This document shows positions 16,003-24,483 of a DNA stretch of 64,000 nt, piece by piece. This DNA is from VGTK01 sp046327915 (GTDB lineage: Bacteria; Desulfobacterota; Binatia; UBA12015), in NCBI GenBank assembly GCA_046327915.1, contig JAXLXO010000007.1, forward strand, positions 1-64,000. Direction: 5' to 3'. A model generated the notes under the pieces. The model worked only from the letters and a program-made list of their open reading frames with translations. It made no database searches and was not told where the DNA came from. The number at the start of each line of letters is the position of its first letter. Within the stretch, counting starts at the first letter, position 1. The position numbers and the translations under genes were made by a program.

Positions 16003-18399
16003 GTGATCAATCGTGCCCTCTTCTCGCTCGCCGTGCTTTCGCTTCTCGCGGCAGTCCCGGCGTCGGCGGGTGATCTCGCCCGCTACATCCTGCCGCCCGG
16101 CAACTACGGCGGCGTGCCGTTCACCGAGAACTCGCGCGACCAGCTGCCGCTGTACGCGGGGCTCACGCCGCTGCGTGACAACGTCACGATGGCCGACATC
16201 GACGACCTGTTCCTGCCCGAGGACTTCCAGCCGATCGCTCCGGCGCGCGAGGAAATCACCGGACGTCCGGGCCTGAATCTGATCTACGACGCGTACGGCG
16301 TGCCGCACGTCTACGGAGAGACGCGCGACGACGTGGCGTTCGGCGCCGGCTGGGCGACCGCGCGAGACCGCGCGCTGCTGCTGCAGGTCGGACGCAACCC
16401 GGCGCGCGTCGCCGTCGCGGACGTGCCGAACATCGACGCGTTCTCGCTGGTCACGAGCCTGCAGGCCTTCACGCCGAGCGCCGAGGCGGAGGCGCTGGTC
16501 ACCGAGCAGGTCAAGCTGCTCGAGACCGAGTACGGCGACGAGGGTCGCCAGGTGATCGCCGACGCGCAGGCCTACGCCGACGGCATCAACGCCTACAACG
16601 AGAAGAACGCCATCGACCAGCCGAAGGCGGGCGTCAACGACGTCGTCGCGGTGGTCGCGTTCATCGGCTCGATCTTCGGCGCCGGCGGCGGCGGCGAGGC
16701 GGCGAACTCCGACCTGCTCGCGAAGCTGCAGGACCAGCTCGGCAAGCGCCGCGGCCACGACGCGTGGGAAGACGTCATGCTCGCCGAGGATCCCGAGGCG
16801 CCGACGACCATCAAGAAGCGCTTCAACTACCGTCCGCTCACCGGCGGAACGGTCACGGGCTCGGTGGTCGTCGACGCGGGCTCGATCGAGAGCATCGACC
16901 CGCGCCAGACCGGCGCGCAGGCCGCGGCCGCCCCGGCGCGCAAGCGTGCGTCGAACTTCCTCGTCACCGCGCCGTCGCGCTCGCAGAGCGGCAACTCGCT
17001 CGCCGTGATGGGTCCGCAGCTCGGCTACTACTACCCCGAGATCGTGCAGCAGATTCACCTCGAAGGACCGGGCATCAAGGCGCAGGGCGTCGGCGTGCCG
17101 GGCCTCGCGATGTACATGCTGATCGGCCGCACCGAGAACTACGCGTGGAGCCTCACGTCCGCCGGACACGACGTCCGCGACGTCTACGCCGAGGAGCTGT
17201 GCGAACCGCGCCGCGGCACGCCGACGCGCGACTCGAAGCACTACGTGTGGAAGGGCCGCTGCGTCGCGATGGAGACCTTCAACGCGGGCACCCTCGGCGA
17301 CACGCCGCTGATCTACCAGAAGACGGTGCACGGCGGCGTGTTCGCGACCGCGACCGTAGGCGGCAAGCCGTACGCGCTGTCGCGCCGCCGCTCGACCTTC
17401 GGACGTGACGGTCTCAACCTGATCGCGCTCAAGCGCATGACGGAGGGCCGCGCGAGCAACCCCGCGCGCTTCTGGCAGACCGCGAACCAGTTCGGCTTCA
17501 CGTTCAACTGGGCCTACGTGTCGCGCCAGAGCACGGCGTACTTCACCTCGGGCCTGCTGCCGCGCCGCCCGCGCGGTCTCGACCGCCGCCTGCCGACGAT
17601 CGGCAACGGCAAGTACGAATGGCTCGGCTACCTGCAGGAGCGCCAGCACCCGCACGACGTGAGCGGTCCGGACGGCCTGCTGCTGAACTGGAACAACCAG
17701 TCGGCGCCGGGCTTCATGCACGGCGACGACGAGCCCTACGGCTCGGTCCAGCGCGTCGAGAACTTCGACAAGTGGCCGGCGAAGCCGGTCATCACCGACA
17801 ACGTCGGCATCATGAACCGCGCCGCGACCGAGGACGTGCGTGCGTCGGCGTGGCCGGTGATCAGCCGCGCGCTGCGCCGCGGTGACGCCCCGAGCGCGCG
17901 CGACCAGCAGGTGCTCGACATCCTCGACGACTGGGTCGACCGCGATGCGCCGCGCATCGACGTCGACGGCGACGGCAAGTTCGACGATGCCGGCCCCGTG
18001 CTCATGGACGCCGTGTTCCGCCCGATCGTCGCGGCGGTGATGGCGCCGGTGTTCGGCGACCTGGTCGACGACCTCGACCAGGTGCGCAACCTCAACGGCC
18101 TCGAGGGTGCGTCGTACGCCGACAAGGACCTGCGCACGATCCTCGGCGAGCCGGTGAAGGGCAAGTACCACCTGCGCTACTGCGGCAACGGCTCGATCGA
18201 CGCCTGCGCCGAGTCGCTCTGGCAGGCGCTGCACGGTGCGGTGGACGAGGCCGCGAAGAACCAGTCCTCGTCCGATCCGGCGCAGTGGCGCAAGGACGCG
18301 TCGACCACGGGCTTCGTGCCGAACGTCCTGCCGGACAGGTTCCCGACCACGAACCGTCCGACGTTCCAGCAGGTCCTGGAGTTCGACCGGAAGGGCTGA
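16003..18399 (+). CDS. Penicillin acylase-family Ntn hydrolase, secreted
   Basis: The 798-residue protein has a signal peptide (cut near PASAG). The alpha part includes GVPHVYGETRDDVAFGAGW (about 105-123). The candidate nucleophile is Ser317 in KRASNFLV, followed by the family's SGNSLAVMGPQLGY. Ntn hydrolases of this family cleave themselves before that Ser to give alpha and beta chains and hydrolyse amides such as beta-lactams, acyl-homoserine lactones or peptides. The substrate is unknown. GTG 16003 follows AAGGAG. A strong terminator follows the stop. Confidence 0.87.
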   Translation: MINRALFSLAVLSLLAAVPASAGDLARYILPPGNYGGVPFTENSRDQLPLYAGLTPLRDNVTMADIDDLFLPEDFQPIAPAREEITGRPGLNLIYDAYGVPHVYGETRDDVAFGAGWATARDRALLLQVGRNPARVAVADVPNIDAFSLVTSLQAFTPSAEAEALVTEQVKLLETEYGDEGRQVIADAQAYADGINAYNEKNAIDQPKAGVNDVVAVVAFIGSIFGAGGGGEAANSDLLAKLQDQLGKRRGHDAWEDVMLAEDPEAPTTIKKRFNYRPLTGGTVTGSVVVDAGSIESIDPRQTGAQAAAAPARKRASNFLVTAPSRSQSGNSLAVMGPQLGYYYPEIVQQIHLEGPGIKAQGVGVPGLAMYMLIGRTENYAWSLTSAGHDVRDVYAEELCEPRRGTPTRDSKHYVWKGRCVAMETFNAGTLGDTPLIYQKTVHGGVFATATVGGKPYALSRRRSTFGRDGLNLIALKRMTEGRASNPARFWQTANQFGFTFNWAYVSRQSTAYFTSGLLPRRPRGLDRRLPTIGNGKYEWLGYLQERQHPHDVSGPDGLLLNWNNQSAPGFMHGDDEPYGSVQRVENFDKWPAKPVITDNVGIMNRAATEDVRASAWPVISRALRRGDAPSARDQQVLDILDDWVDRDAPRIDVDGDGKFDDAGPVLMDAVFRPIVAAVMAPVFGDLVDDLDQVRNLNGLEGASYADKDLRTILGEPVKGKYHLRYCGNGSIDACAESLWQALHGAVDEAAKNQSSSDPAQWRKDASTTGFVPNVLPDRFPTTNRPTFQQVLEFDRKG

Positions 18400-18425
18400 G
18401 CGTCGCGCGGACTCCCGTCCGCAAG

Positions 18426-18462
18426 GGCCCGGCTCCGGCTCACCCCGGGGCCGGGCCTTTTT
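18426..18462. terminator. Intrinsic terminator after the penicillin acylase-family gene
   Basis: GGCCCGGC (18426-18433) pairs with GCCGGGCC (18450-18457), followed by TTTTT at 18458-18462 on the plus strand. It is the clearest Rho-independent terminator in the window, placed 27 bp after the stop and just before the convergent SGNH gene. Confidence 0.85.
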
Positions 18463-18482
18463 CGTTTCCGCGGCGCAGGCGC

Positions 18483-19568
18483 TCAGGGCTGAGCGGTCTG
18501 CTCGCGCCCCGCGAGGACGGGGCGCAGCTTGTGCAGCACCTTCGCCGCCACCGTGCGCAACGCGCTCGGACGCAGGTGGTTCATCTGGTCGAGAAACGCG
18601 CTCGCGGGGAAGCCCGCGTGCAGGTCGAGCCAGCGCTCGGCCGGGATTCCGGAAGCGGCGCGCAGGCCGTCGACGCGCGCGGCGAGCGCATCGGGATCCT
18701 CGACGCCCGCGGCCTTCAGTCCGTCGGGGTTGAGCGGCGACATGTAGTACAGCGTCCACACTCCGGCGGCCGCGAGCTCCTCGTCGAGCACGCGCAGGAT
18801 CGCCGCCGACGGTGAATCCGCGAGGCTCGACGCGTAGGCGGCGGCGTCGTCGTTGAGCTCGCCCGACTGCGCGGGACGCGCGTTGCGCGTGAGTCCGAGC
18901 GTCCGCTCGACGCGCGCCGACTGCGTGTCGAGCCAGTCGTGGCCCGCGATGCGCACGCCGTCCATCACGTACAGCAGCGAGAGCGCCTCCTGGAGGCGGT
19001 ACACGTTGGGGTGGAACGTCCCGAGCCCCTCCTCGCGGAGGAACGGCGACAGGGCGATCTGCCGCTGGAGAGAGATGCGGCGCGACATCGGCAGGAAGCG
19101 GAAGGCCGTCTCCGCCTTCCAGGTCGGCGCGACCAGCCGCAGGTTGATCTCCACCACCGCGAAGCGCGGATGTCCGGCGAGCACCTCGTCGAGCACGTAG
19201 GCGAGGTGCACCGGACGGAACGCCGCGTGCGTGAAGGACAGGATGTCGACCGGCGTTCCCGCCGCGCGCAGCGCCTCCTCGACCATCACCGGTACGCCGC
19301 CCTTCGGGCCGCCGCGCGCGATCGAGTCGAGCGACATCGTGAGCGAGTCGCCGAAGAAGACGCCGCGCACGGCACCCGGCTTCGGCTTGCGCACCCAGCG
19401 GTCGAGGTCCGGCATGAGATGGCGCTCGATGGCGCTGTTCCGCGTCGCCTCCTCGACGAGCGGCTTCCGGAACCACCACGCGATCGCCACCGCGATCGCG
19501 ACGGTCGCGAGGCACGGCAGCACGAGGGCAGCGGCGCGGCGCAGGTTGCTCGAGGACGGATCGGACAT
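18483..19568 (-). CDS. SGNH-hydrolase-like acyltransferase accessory protein (AlgX/AlgJ/DltD-like)
   Basis: The 361-residue protein has one N-terminal membrane helix (about 14-32), placing the rest in the periplasm. FFGDSL (about residues 71-76) is the SGNH nucleophile block and DQMNHLRPS near residue 328 supplies the Asp-x2-His partner. It lies 7 bp after the MBOAT gene, so the pair probably works together: the MBOAT protein passes an acyl group across the membrane and this protein places it on a polysaccharide or other glycan. The acceptor is unknown, as no polymer genes adjoin. Confidence 0.78.
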   Translation of the reverse strand: MSDPSSSNLRRAAALVLPCLATVAIAVAIAWWFRKPLVEEATRNSAIERHLMPDLDRWVRKPKPGAVRGVFFGDSLTMSLDSIARGGPKGGVPVMVEEALRAAGTPVDILSFTHAAFRPVHLAYVLDEVLAGHPRFAVVEINLRLVAPTWKAETAFRFLPMSRRISLQRQIALSPFLREEGLGTFHPNVYRLQEALSLLYVMDGVRIAGHDWLDTQSARVERTLGLTRNARPAQSGELNDDAAAYASSLADSPSAAILRVLDEELAAAGVWTLYYMSPLNPDGLKAAGVEDPDALAARVDGLRAASGIPAERWLDLHAGFPASAFLDQMNHLRPSALRTVAAKVLHKLRPVLAGREQTAQP

Positions 19569-19575
19569 CGCGGCT

Positions 19576-21009
19576 TCAGAACTGGAAGTAGATGAAGCGC
19601 TCGGACTGCCCGATCGTGAGCGCGATGACGATGATGACCATGCCGTACGCGATTCCCTGCGCGGGCCGCGGCCACCGCTCGAAGACGTGCTCGAGACGCG
19701 ACTGCAGCGCGAAGCCGTGCGTCGCGAGGCCGACCAGGATGATCGCGATCACCGCCAGCGGCAGCGGCGCGTTCAGCTGATCGCCGCCCGTGAACAGGCC
19801 GCGCAGGATCGCCGAGGCGTGCGTGAACGACGGCGCGCGGAACGGCACCCACGCGAGCGCGACGAGGTGGAACGTCACGGCACGGCGCAGCCAGCGCGGG
19901 ACGTCGAGCTCCGCGATGCGGCGTCCGAGCAGCGCGTCGCGCACGATCGCGCGGTGCGCCGCGAGCCACAGCCCGTGGAACGCGCCCCACGCGACGAACG
20001 TCCACGCGGCGCCGTGCCACAGCCCGCCGAGCAGCATGGTGAGGAACAGGTTGACGTACGTTCGCACCCGTCCGTGCCGGTTGCCGCCGAGGCCGACGTA
20101 CAGATAGTCGCGCAGCCACGTCGACAGCGAGATGTGCCACCGCCGCCAGAACTCGCTCGGGTTCTCGGCGAGGTACGGATGACGGAAGTTCTCCGGCAGG
20201 CGGAAGCCCAGCAGCCCCGCGACGCCCATCGCGATGTCGGTGTAGCCGGAGAAGTCGAAGTAGATCTGGAACGCGTACGCGTAGAGCACGATCCAGTGCT
20301 CCAGCCGCGACGCGGCGAGCGGGTGCGCGTAGACCTGGTCGACGTAGCCGCCGAGCGAGTCCGCGCACGCGACCTTCTTCACGAAGCCGACCGCGAGCAG
20401 GAAGAGCGCGCCGTCGATGCGGTGCCAGCCGACCTCGCGCCGCGACACGAGCTGCGGTCCGAAGAATCCCCAGCGCGTGATCGGACCGGCGACCAGCTGC
20501 GGGAAGAACGCGACGTAGAGCGCGTAGTCGGGGAACGACGACGTCGGCGGGCGGATGCCGCGGTAGGTGTCGACGATGTAGCTGATCGCGTGGAACGTGT
20601 AGAACGACACGCCGAGCGGAACGGTCACCGCGAGAATCCGCGGCGCCGGCGGCAAGGCCAGGATCTCGCCGATGCTGCCGTAGAGGAAGAGTCCGTACTT
20701 GAACCAGCCGAGCACGCCGAGGTTCAAGAGCAGACTTGCGACCAGCAGACCGCGGGCTCGCGCCCGCCCTTCGGGACGCTCGACACCCGGCGCCTCCCAG
20801 CGCCGCGCGTAGATCCAGCGCGCGAGCTGGAAGTCGGCCGCGGTGGACGCGATCAGCAGCAGCAGGAAGGACGGGCTCCAGGTCGCGTAGAACAGCCAGC
20901 TCGCCGCGAGCAGCATCAGCTTGCGGTGCGACCAGTCGCGGATCAGCACGTGGTAGAGAACGAGGACGACGAGCAGGAACGCGAGAAAATCGAGGCTGTG
21001 GAAGAGCAT
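19576..21009 (-). CDS. MBOAT-family membrane O-acyltransferase (AlgI/DltB-like)
   Basis: The 477 residues include about ten to twelve membrane helices. Family hallmarks are PLGVSFYTFHAISYIVD, FFPQLVAGPI, FDFSGYTDIAMG, WRRWHISLSTW and LLGGLWHGAAW; the last holds the invariant His. The protein transfers acyl groups, usually acetyl, across the inner membrane for glycan decoration. ATG 21009 begins the typical MLFHSLDFLAF. It forms an operon with the SGNH gene. Confidence 0.92.
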   Translation of the reverse strand: MLFHSLDFLAFLLVVLVLYHVLIRDWSHRKLMLLAASWLFYATWSPSFLLLLIASTAADFQLARWIYARRWEAPGVERPEGRARARGLLVASLLLNLGVLGWFKYGLFLYGSIGEILALPPAPRILAVTVPLGVSFYTFHAISYIVDTYRGIRPPTSSFPDYALYVAFFPQLVAGPITRWGFFGPQLVSRREVGWHRIDGALFLLAVGFVKKVACADSLGGYVDQVYAHPLAASRLEHWIVLYAYAFQIYFDFSGYTDIAMGVAGLLGFRLPENFRHPYLAENPSEFWRRWHISLSTWLRDYLYVGLGGNRHGRVRTYVNLFLTMLLGGLWHGAAWTFVAWGAFHGLWLAAHRAIVRDALLGRRIAELDVPRWLRRAVTFHLVALAWVPFRAPSFTHASAILRGLFTGGDQLNAPLPLAVIAIILVGLATHGFALQSRLEHVFERWPRPAQGIAYGMVIIVIALTIGQSERFIYFQF

Positions 21010-21078
21010 CCGGGCACGACCGGGATGCCACGCCGGTGCGACTCCGCGCAATCGCCGGCGTCGCGCCGGAACCGGCAA

Positions 21079-21106
21079 TTGACACGTCGCCCGCGTCCGA
21101 TAGCGT
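21079..21106 (+). promoter_or_regulatory. Sigma-70-type promoter for the GMC oxidoreductase unit
   Basis: TTGACA (21079-21084), a 16-bp spacer and TAGCGT (21101-21106) give a good -35 and a fair -10. Transcription would start near 21113, between the divergent MBOAT gene and the GMC unit. Confidence 0.5.
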
Positions 21107-21182
21107 CCCCGGGCGCGGCGGTTCCGGGACGGCCGGCGGGAGAAGGATCACGTTTTCCATCGAGGCACGCACGCGCGACGCT

Positions 21183-21542
21183 TTGCTCGACGCCATGATC
21201 CCCGCGCCCGGCGACGGTCTGCCGGCGATGGCGGAGCTCGACCGCCGCGACTTCTGGCGCCGCTTCGCGCAGGCAGCCCCGTGGACGCTGCGCTTCGGCT
21301 TCCGCGCCGCGACGTGGCTCGTCGGCGCCGTCGCACCGCTCGTCCTCGGACATCGGACGACGTTCGCGCGGCTCGACGACGACACGCGCGACGACGTCCT
21401 GCGCCGCACCGAGCGGCTGCCGGGCGGCGCGGTACTGCTGCTGCTCGTCAAGCTGGTCGCGTGCTTCGCCTACTTCGACGACCCTCGCGTGCAGCGCATC
21501 GCACGGTCCCGCGGAGTGCCGGCCGCGAGCGACGCGTCGTGA
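21183..21542 (+). CDS. Small partner protein of the GMC oxidoreductase (gluconate-dehydrogenase-subunit-3-like)
   Basis: The open frame has a proximal family-like segment (RTRDALLDAMIPAPGDG), an amphipathic middle and a C-terminal LLLLVKLVACFAYFDDPRVQ that resembles small partners encoded before GMC dehydrogenases. Homology seems to begin near 21147, but between the promoter and 21183 no ATG, GTG or TTG is in frame. TTG 21183 (119 residues) is the first standard start, ATG 21195 the next, and an ATC at 21147 directly after GGGAGAAGG is possible. The stop overlaps the GMC start (GTGA). The start is uncertain. Confidence 0.65.
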   Translation: MLDAMIPAPGDGLPAMAELDRRDFWRRFAQAAPWTLRFGFRAATWLVGAVAPLVLGHRTTFARLDDDTRDDVLRRTERLPGGAVLLLLVKLVACFAYFDDPRVQRIARSRGVPAASDAS

Positions 21543-23038
21543 GCCACCTCGACGGAGCAACGGTCCGCTCCGCGCTGGTTCGCAACGCCGACGTGATCGT
21601 CGTCGGCAGCGGTCCCGCAGGCAGCAGCGCCGCGCGCGAGCTCGCACGCTCGGGAGCCGACGTGATCGTCGTCGAGGCCGGACCGCTGGTACGTCCCGAG
21701 GACTTCCCGCTCGGCGCCTTCGGCGCGATGTCCCGGCTCTACCGCGACATGGGATCGTCGGTCGTGCTCGGCGCGGCGCCGATCCCGTACCTCCAGGGAC
21801 GGATGGTCGGCGGCAGCTCGCCGATCAACGGCGCGATCTGCTGGCGCATGCCGCGCGACGTGTGGGACGAGTGGTGCGTCGCCGACCCGTCGCTGCGCGA
21901 CGCGCTGCCGTGGGACGAGCTCGAGGCCCTCACCGACGAGATCGAGGCGCGGCTCGGCGTGGCTCCGACCGATCCCGCCGTCGCGGGCCGGAAGAATCTG
22001 CTCATGGCGCAGGGCGCCGACGCGCTCGGCCTCGCGCACCGCCCGATCCGCCGCAACGTGCGGGGCTGCACCGGGCTCGGCCGCTGCCTTCAGGGCTGTC
22101 CGCACGGCTACAAGCAGTCCGCCGACACGACGCTGCTCGCCGATGCGCTCGCGCACGGCGCGACGCTGCTGAGCGACGTCGAGGCGCGCGACGTCGTGCG
22201 CCTCGACGGACGCGCCGTCGAGGTCTGCGGCCTGGCGAGCGGCGGTGGCGCCGTGCGCCTGCGCGCGCGGCACGCGATCGTGCTCGCGGCGAGCGCGGTG
22301 CAAACGCCGGCGCTGCTGCTGCGGAACCGCATCCGCCAAGGGCCCGTCGGGGAGAACTTCCAGTGCCATCCCGGCGTGTCGCTGGCCGGCCGCTTCCGCG
22401 AGCCGGTGCGCATGTGGGAGGGCGCGACGCAGGGCCACGAAGTCACCGGACTGCGTGGCGAAGGGCTCAAGTTCGAGGCGCTCGGCTTCGACCTGACGGT
22501 ACTCGCGGCACGGCTCGACGGCGTGGGACGCGACTTCGCGCGCAGCATCGCGGACATGGCGCACTGGCTCGACTGGGGAGCCGCCGTGCGGGCCGAGGCG
22601 CGCGGTCGGGTGCGCAGCATCGCCGGACGCACCGTCGTCACCTATACGCCGACCGCGTACGACGTGCGCCGCTTCCGGCGCGGGCTGCGCGTCATGGGCG
22701 AGATGATGCTCGCCGCCGGTGCGGAAGTGGTGCACCCGGGTGTGCGCGGCTTCGCGCCGCACGTGACGTCTCCCGCCGTTCTCGCGGATCTCGAGCGGGA
22801 CGGTCCGTCGCGTCCTGCGGCCTACACCGCGGCGATCACGCACATGTTCGGGACCTGCCGCATGGGCCGCGACCCCGACACGAACGTCGTGCGGCCCGAC
22901 TTCCGCCACCACGCGATCGACGGCCTGTGGATCGCCGACTCCAGCGTCTTTCCGACCAGCCTGGGCGTCAATCCACAGATTCCGATCATGGCGGTCGCCG
23001 CGCTTTGCGCGCGGCGCGTGCTCGCCGCGCGCAGCTGA
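21539..23038 (+). CDS. GMC-family FAD-dependent oxidoreductase
   Basis: The 499-residue protein binds FAD through VVGSGPAGSSAARELARSG (about 18-36). GGSSPINGAICWRMP is the second GMC signature region. A cysteine cluster, GCTGLGRCLQGCPHGYKQS (about 178-196), is typical of the long-chain alcohol/sterol oxidase branch. HMFGTCRMG and SLGVNPQIPI near the end hold the catalytic His and Asn. It oxidises an alcohol to an aldehyde or ketone; the substrate is unknown. GTG 21539 overlaps the small partner gene by 4 bp. Confidence 0.9.
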   Translation: MSHLDGATVRSALVRNADVIVVGSGPAGSSAARELARSGADVIVVEAGPLVRPEDFPLGAFGAMSRLYRDMGSSVVLGAAPIPYLQGRMVGGSSPINGAICWRMPRDVWDEWCVADPSLRDALPWDELEALTDEIEARLGVAPTDPAVAGRKNLLMAQGADALGLAHRPIRRNVRGCTGLGRCLQGCPHGYKQSADTTLLADALAHGATLLSDVEARDVVRLDGRAVEVCGLASGGGAVRLRARHAIVLAASAVQTPALLLRNRIRQGPVGENFQCHPGVSLAGRFREPVRMWEGATQGHEVTGLRGEGLKFEALGFDLTVLAARLDGVGRDFARSIADMAHWLDWGAAVRAEARGRVRSIAGRTVVTYTPTAYDVRRFRRGLRVMGEMMLAAGAEVVHPGVRGFAPHVTSPAVLADLERDGPSRPAAYTAAITHMFGTCRMGRDPDTNVVRPDFRHHAIDGLWIADSSVFPTSLGVNPQIPIMAVAALCARRVLAARS

Positions 23039-23060
23039 CCGTCGTCCGCGGCAGTGCCGC

Positions 23061-24317
23061 TCAGCCCGGCGGCGCGAGACCGAGCGCGACCAGCTGTCCG
23101 TCGGCCGTTCCCGCGATCACGGTCCCGTCCACCACGATCGGTCCCGCGACGATGGCACCACCGCCGAGGTCGACGTCGAGCAACGGATCGCACACCGCCT
23201 CCGGGCAGCCGGCTGCGCGGAACGCGACGATGCGGCCGTCTTTCGTGCCCGCATAGAGGACCTTGCCCGCGACGACGGGCTGACCTGTCACGGGGGATCC
23301 CGTGCGGAAGCGCTCGACGGGGTCGCACGTCGCGCTGCCACAGCCGCGGCTGTCGAACGCGACGATGAGCCCGCGTTCGGTCGGCACGAAGACGCGCCGC
23401 TTCGCGACCGCCGGCGCGTGAGCGATGCCGGCCGCGATCGCGGCGGACCACTCGAGGGCGCCGTCTGCGGCCGCGTGGACCTCCAGCGTGCCGTCGTCGG
23501 ACACGACGGCGACCGACTCGCGGAACGCGACCGGCGTGTCGATCCGCTGCGGCAGGGATTTCGTCCACAGCGGCCGACAGAAGGTCATGAAGGAGACGAT
23601 CGGATCGGGACACGACGCCAGGTCGAATGCCTGCAGCGTGTTGCCGAAGGCGACGTAGGCGCGGTCACCCCGCACGGCGAGCCCGTTGACCGTCGTGTTC
23701 GACAGCCCGCCGTAGAAGACGAGACCACCGTACGGCAGGAGCGTGTACAGCAGCGGGCCGCCGGAGCCGTACGTGAAGCTCACCGAGTACACGCTTCCCC
23801 CCGTCACGGCCCGGTAGAGGTACCCGGTGTGGAGCTCCTGGCTGTAGGTGAACGCGCCGGTCGCTCGATCGTAACGGGCCGTGCCTCCCCCGCCGATCCA
23901 CGAGATCTGGCCGGTCACCTTTCCATCGGGCGTCAGCACCGGAGATCCGACGCCGCAGCACTGATCGTCGAACGCGACCGATTCGCGCCACCGCAATGCT
24001 CCGTCCGCGAATGCAACGGCGATCATCTCCTCGCCGTTGGCGACGAACACCCGCCCGTCGGCGACCACCGGCGAGCCGCTCGCCCCGACGCCGGCCACGC
24101 GCCAGCGCTCCGCGAGGGACGCGACGTTCGCCGGGTCGACCGCGATCTCGCGCGGGTTGAACGAGCTGCGGCCCGCGGAGTACCCGGGCTGGCGCCAGGA
24201 CGCCGCGAGCGCGTCCCGCGGAGACGCGAGGAGCGCCGCGACGTGCGCCGCCAGCAGGAGCGAGAGGACGGCCGCGATCCCTGAGCGACCGGACGGGACT
24301 GGTTCGCGAACGGGCAT
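23061..24317 (-). CDS. Exported PQQ-type beta-propeller protein
   Basis: The 418-residue protein has an N-terminal signal and repeated blades of the type SPVVADGRVFVANGE...GALRW and GQPVVAGKVLYAGTKDG, i.e. PQQ-like (BamB/quinoprotein-like) repeats. I see no adjacent-Cys redox loop or clear cofactor ligands, so it may be a structural or binding propeller. Cys pairs inside blades (CCG, CGSATC) suggest disulfides outside the cytoplasm. ATG 24317 follows GAGGGAACC. It is convergent with the GMC gene and may act with it, but only location suggests that. Confidence 0.78.
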   Translation of the reverse strand: MPVREPVPSGRSGIAAVLSLLLAAHVAALLASPRDALAASWRQPGYSAGRSSFNPREIAVDPANVASLAERWRVAGVGASGSPVVADGRVFVANGEEMIAVAFADGALRWRESVAFDDQCCGVGSPVLTPDGKVTGQISWIGGGGTARYDRATGAFTYSQELHTGYLYRAVTGGSVYSVSFTYGSGGPLLYTLLPYGGLVFYGGLSNTTVNGLAVRGDRAYVAFGNTLQAFDLASCPDPIVSFMTFCRPLWTKSLPQRIDTPVAFRESVAVVSDDGTLEVHAAADGALEWSAAIAAGIAHAPAVAKRRVFVPTERGLIVAFDSRGCGSATCDPVERFRTGSPVTGQPVVAGKVLYAGTKDGRIVAFRAAGCPEAVCDPLLDVDLGGGAIVAGPIVVDGTVIAGTADGQLVALGLAPPG

Positions 24318-24483
24318 GAGGTTCCCTCCTCGGCTCGCCGTCATGGCGTCGTTGCGCGCGACGACTCGATGCCCGTTCACCACGAATCGCGAAGCGTGTC
24401 GAGCGCAATCTTCGCGCGGACGCGCCGCGGCGTGCCGCAGGTGCTGCAGTGCAGCCATCGCGCGAGCACTCGCCCGCTCGCGC

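Noticed and set aside
15835..19515. A 1226-codon minus-strand open frame over the penicillin acylase-family gene
   Set aside because: It lacks any recognisable domain, runs through the terminator at 18426 and overlaps the SGNH gene in another frame.
23047..23059. GCGGC-AGT-GCCGC as terminator between the convergent GMC and propeller genes
   Set aside because: A 5-bp stem with a 3-nt loop and no T-run is expected by chance at this base composition.
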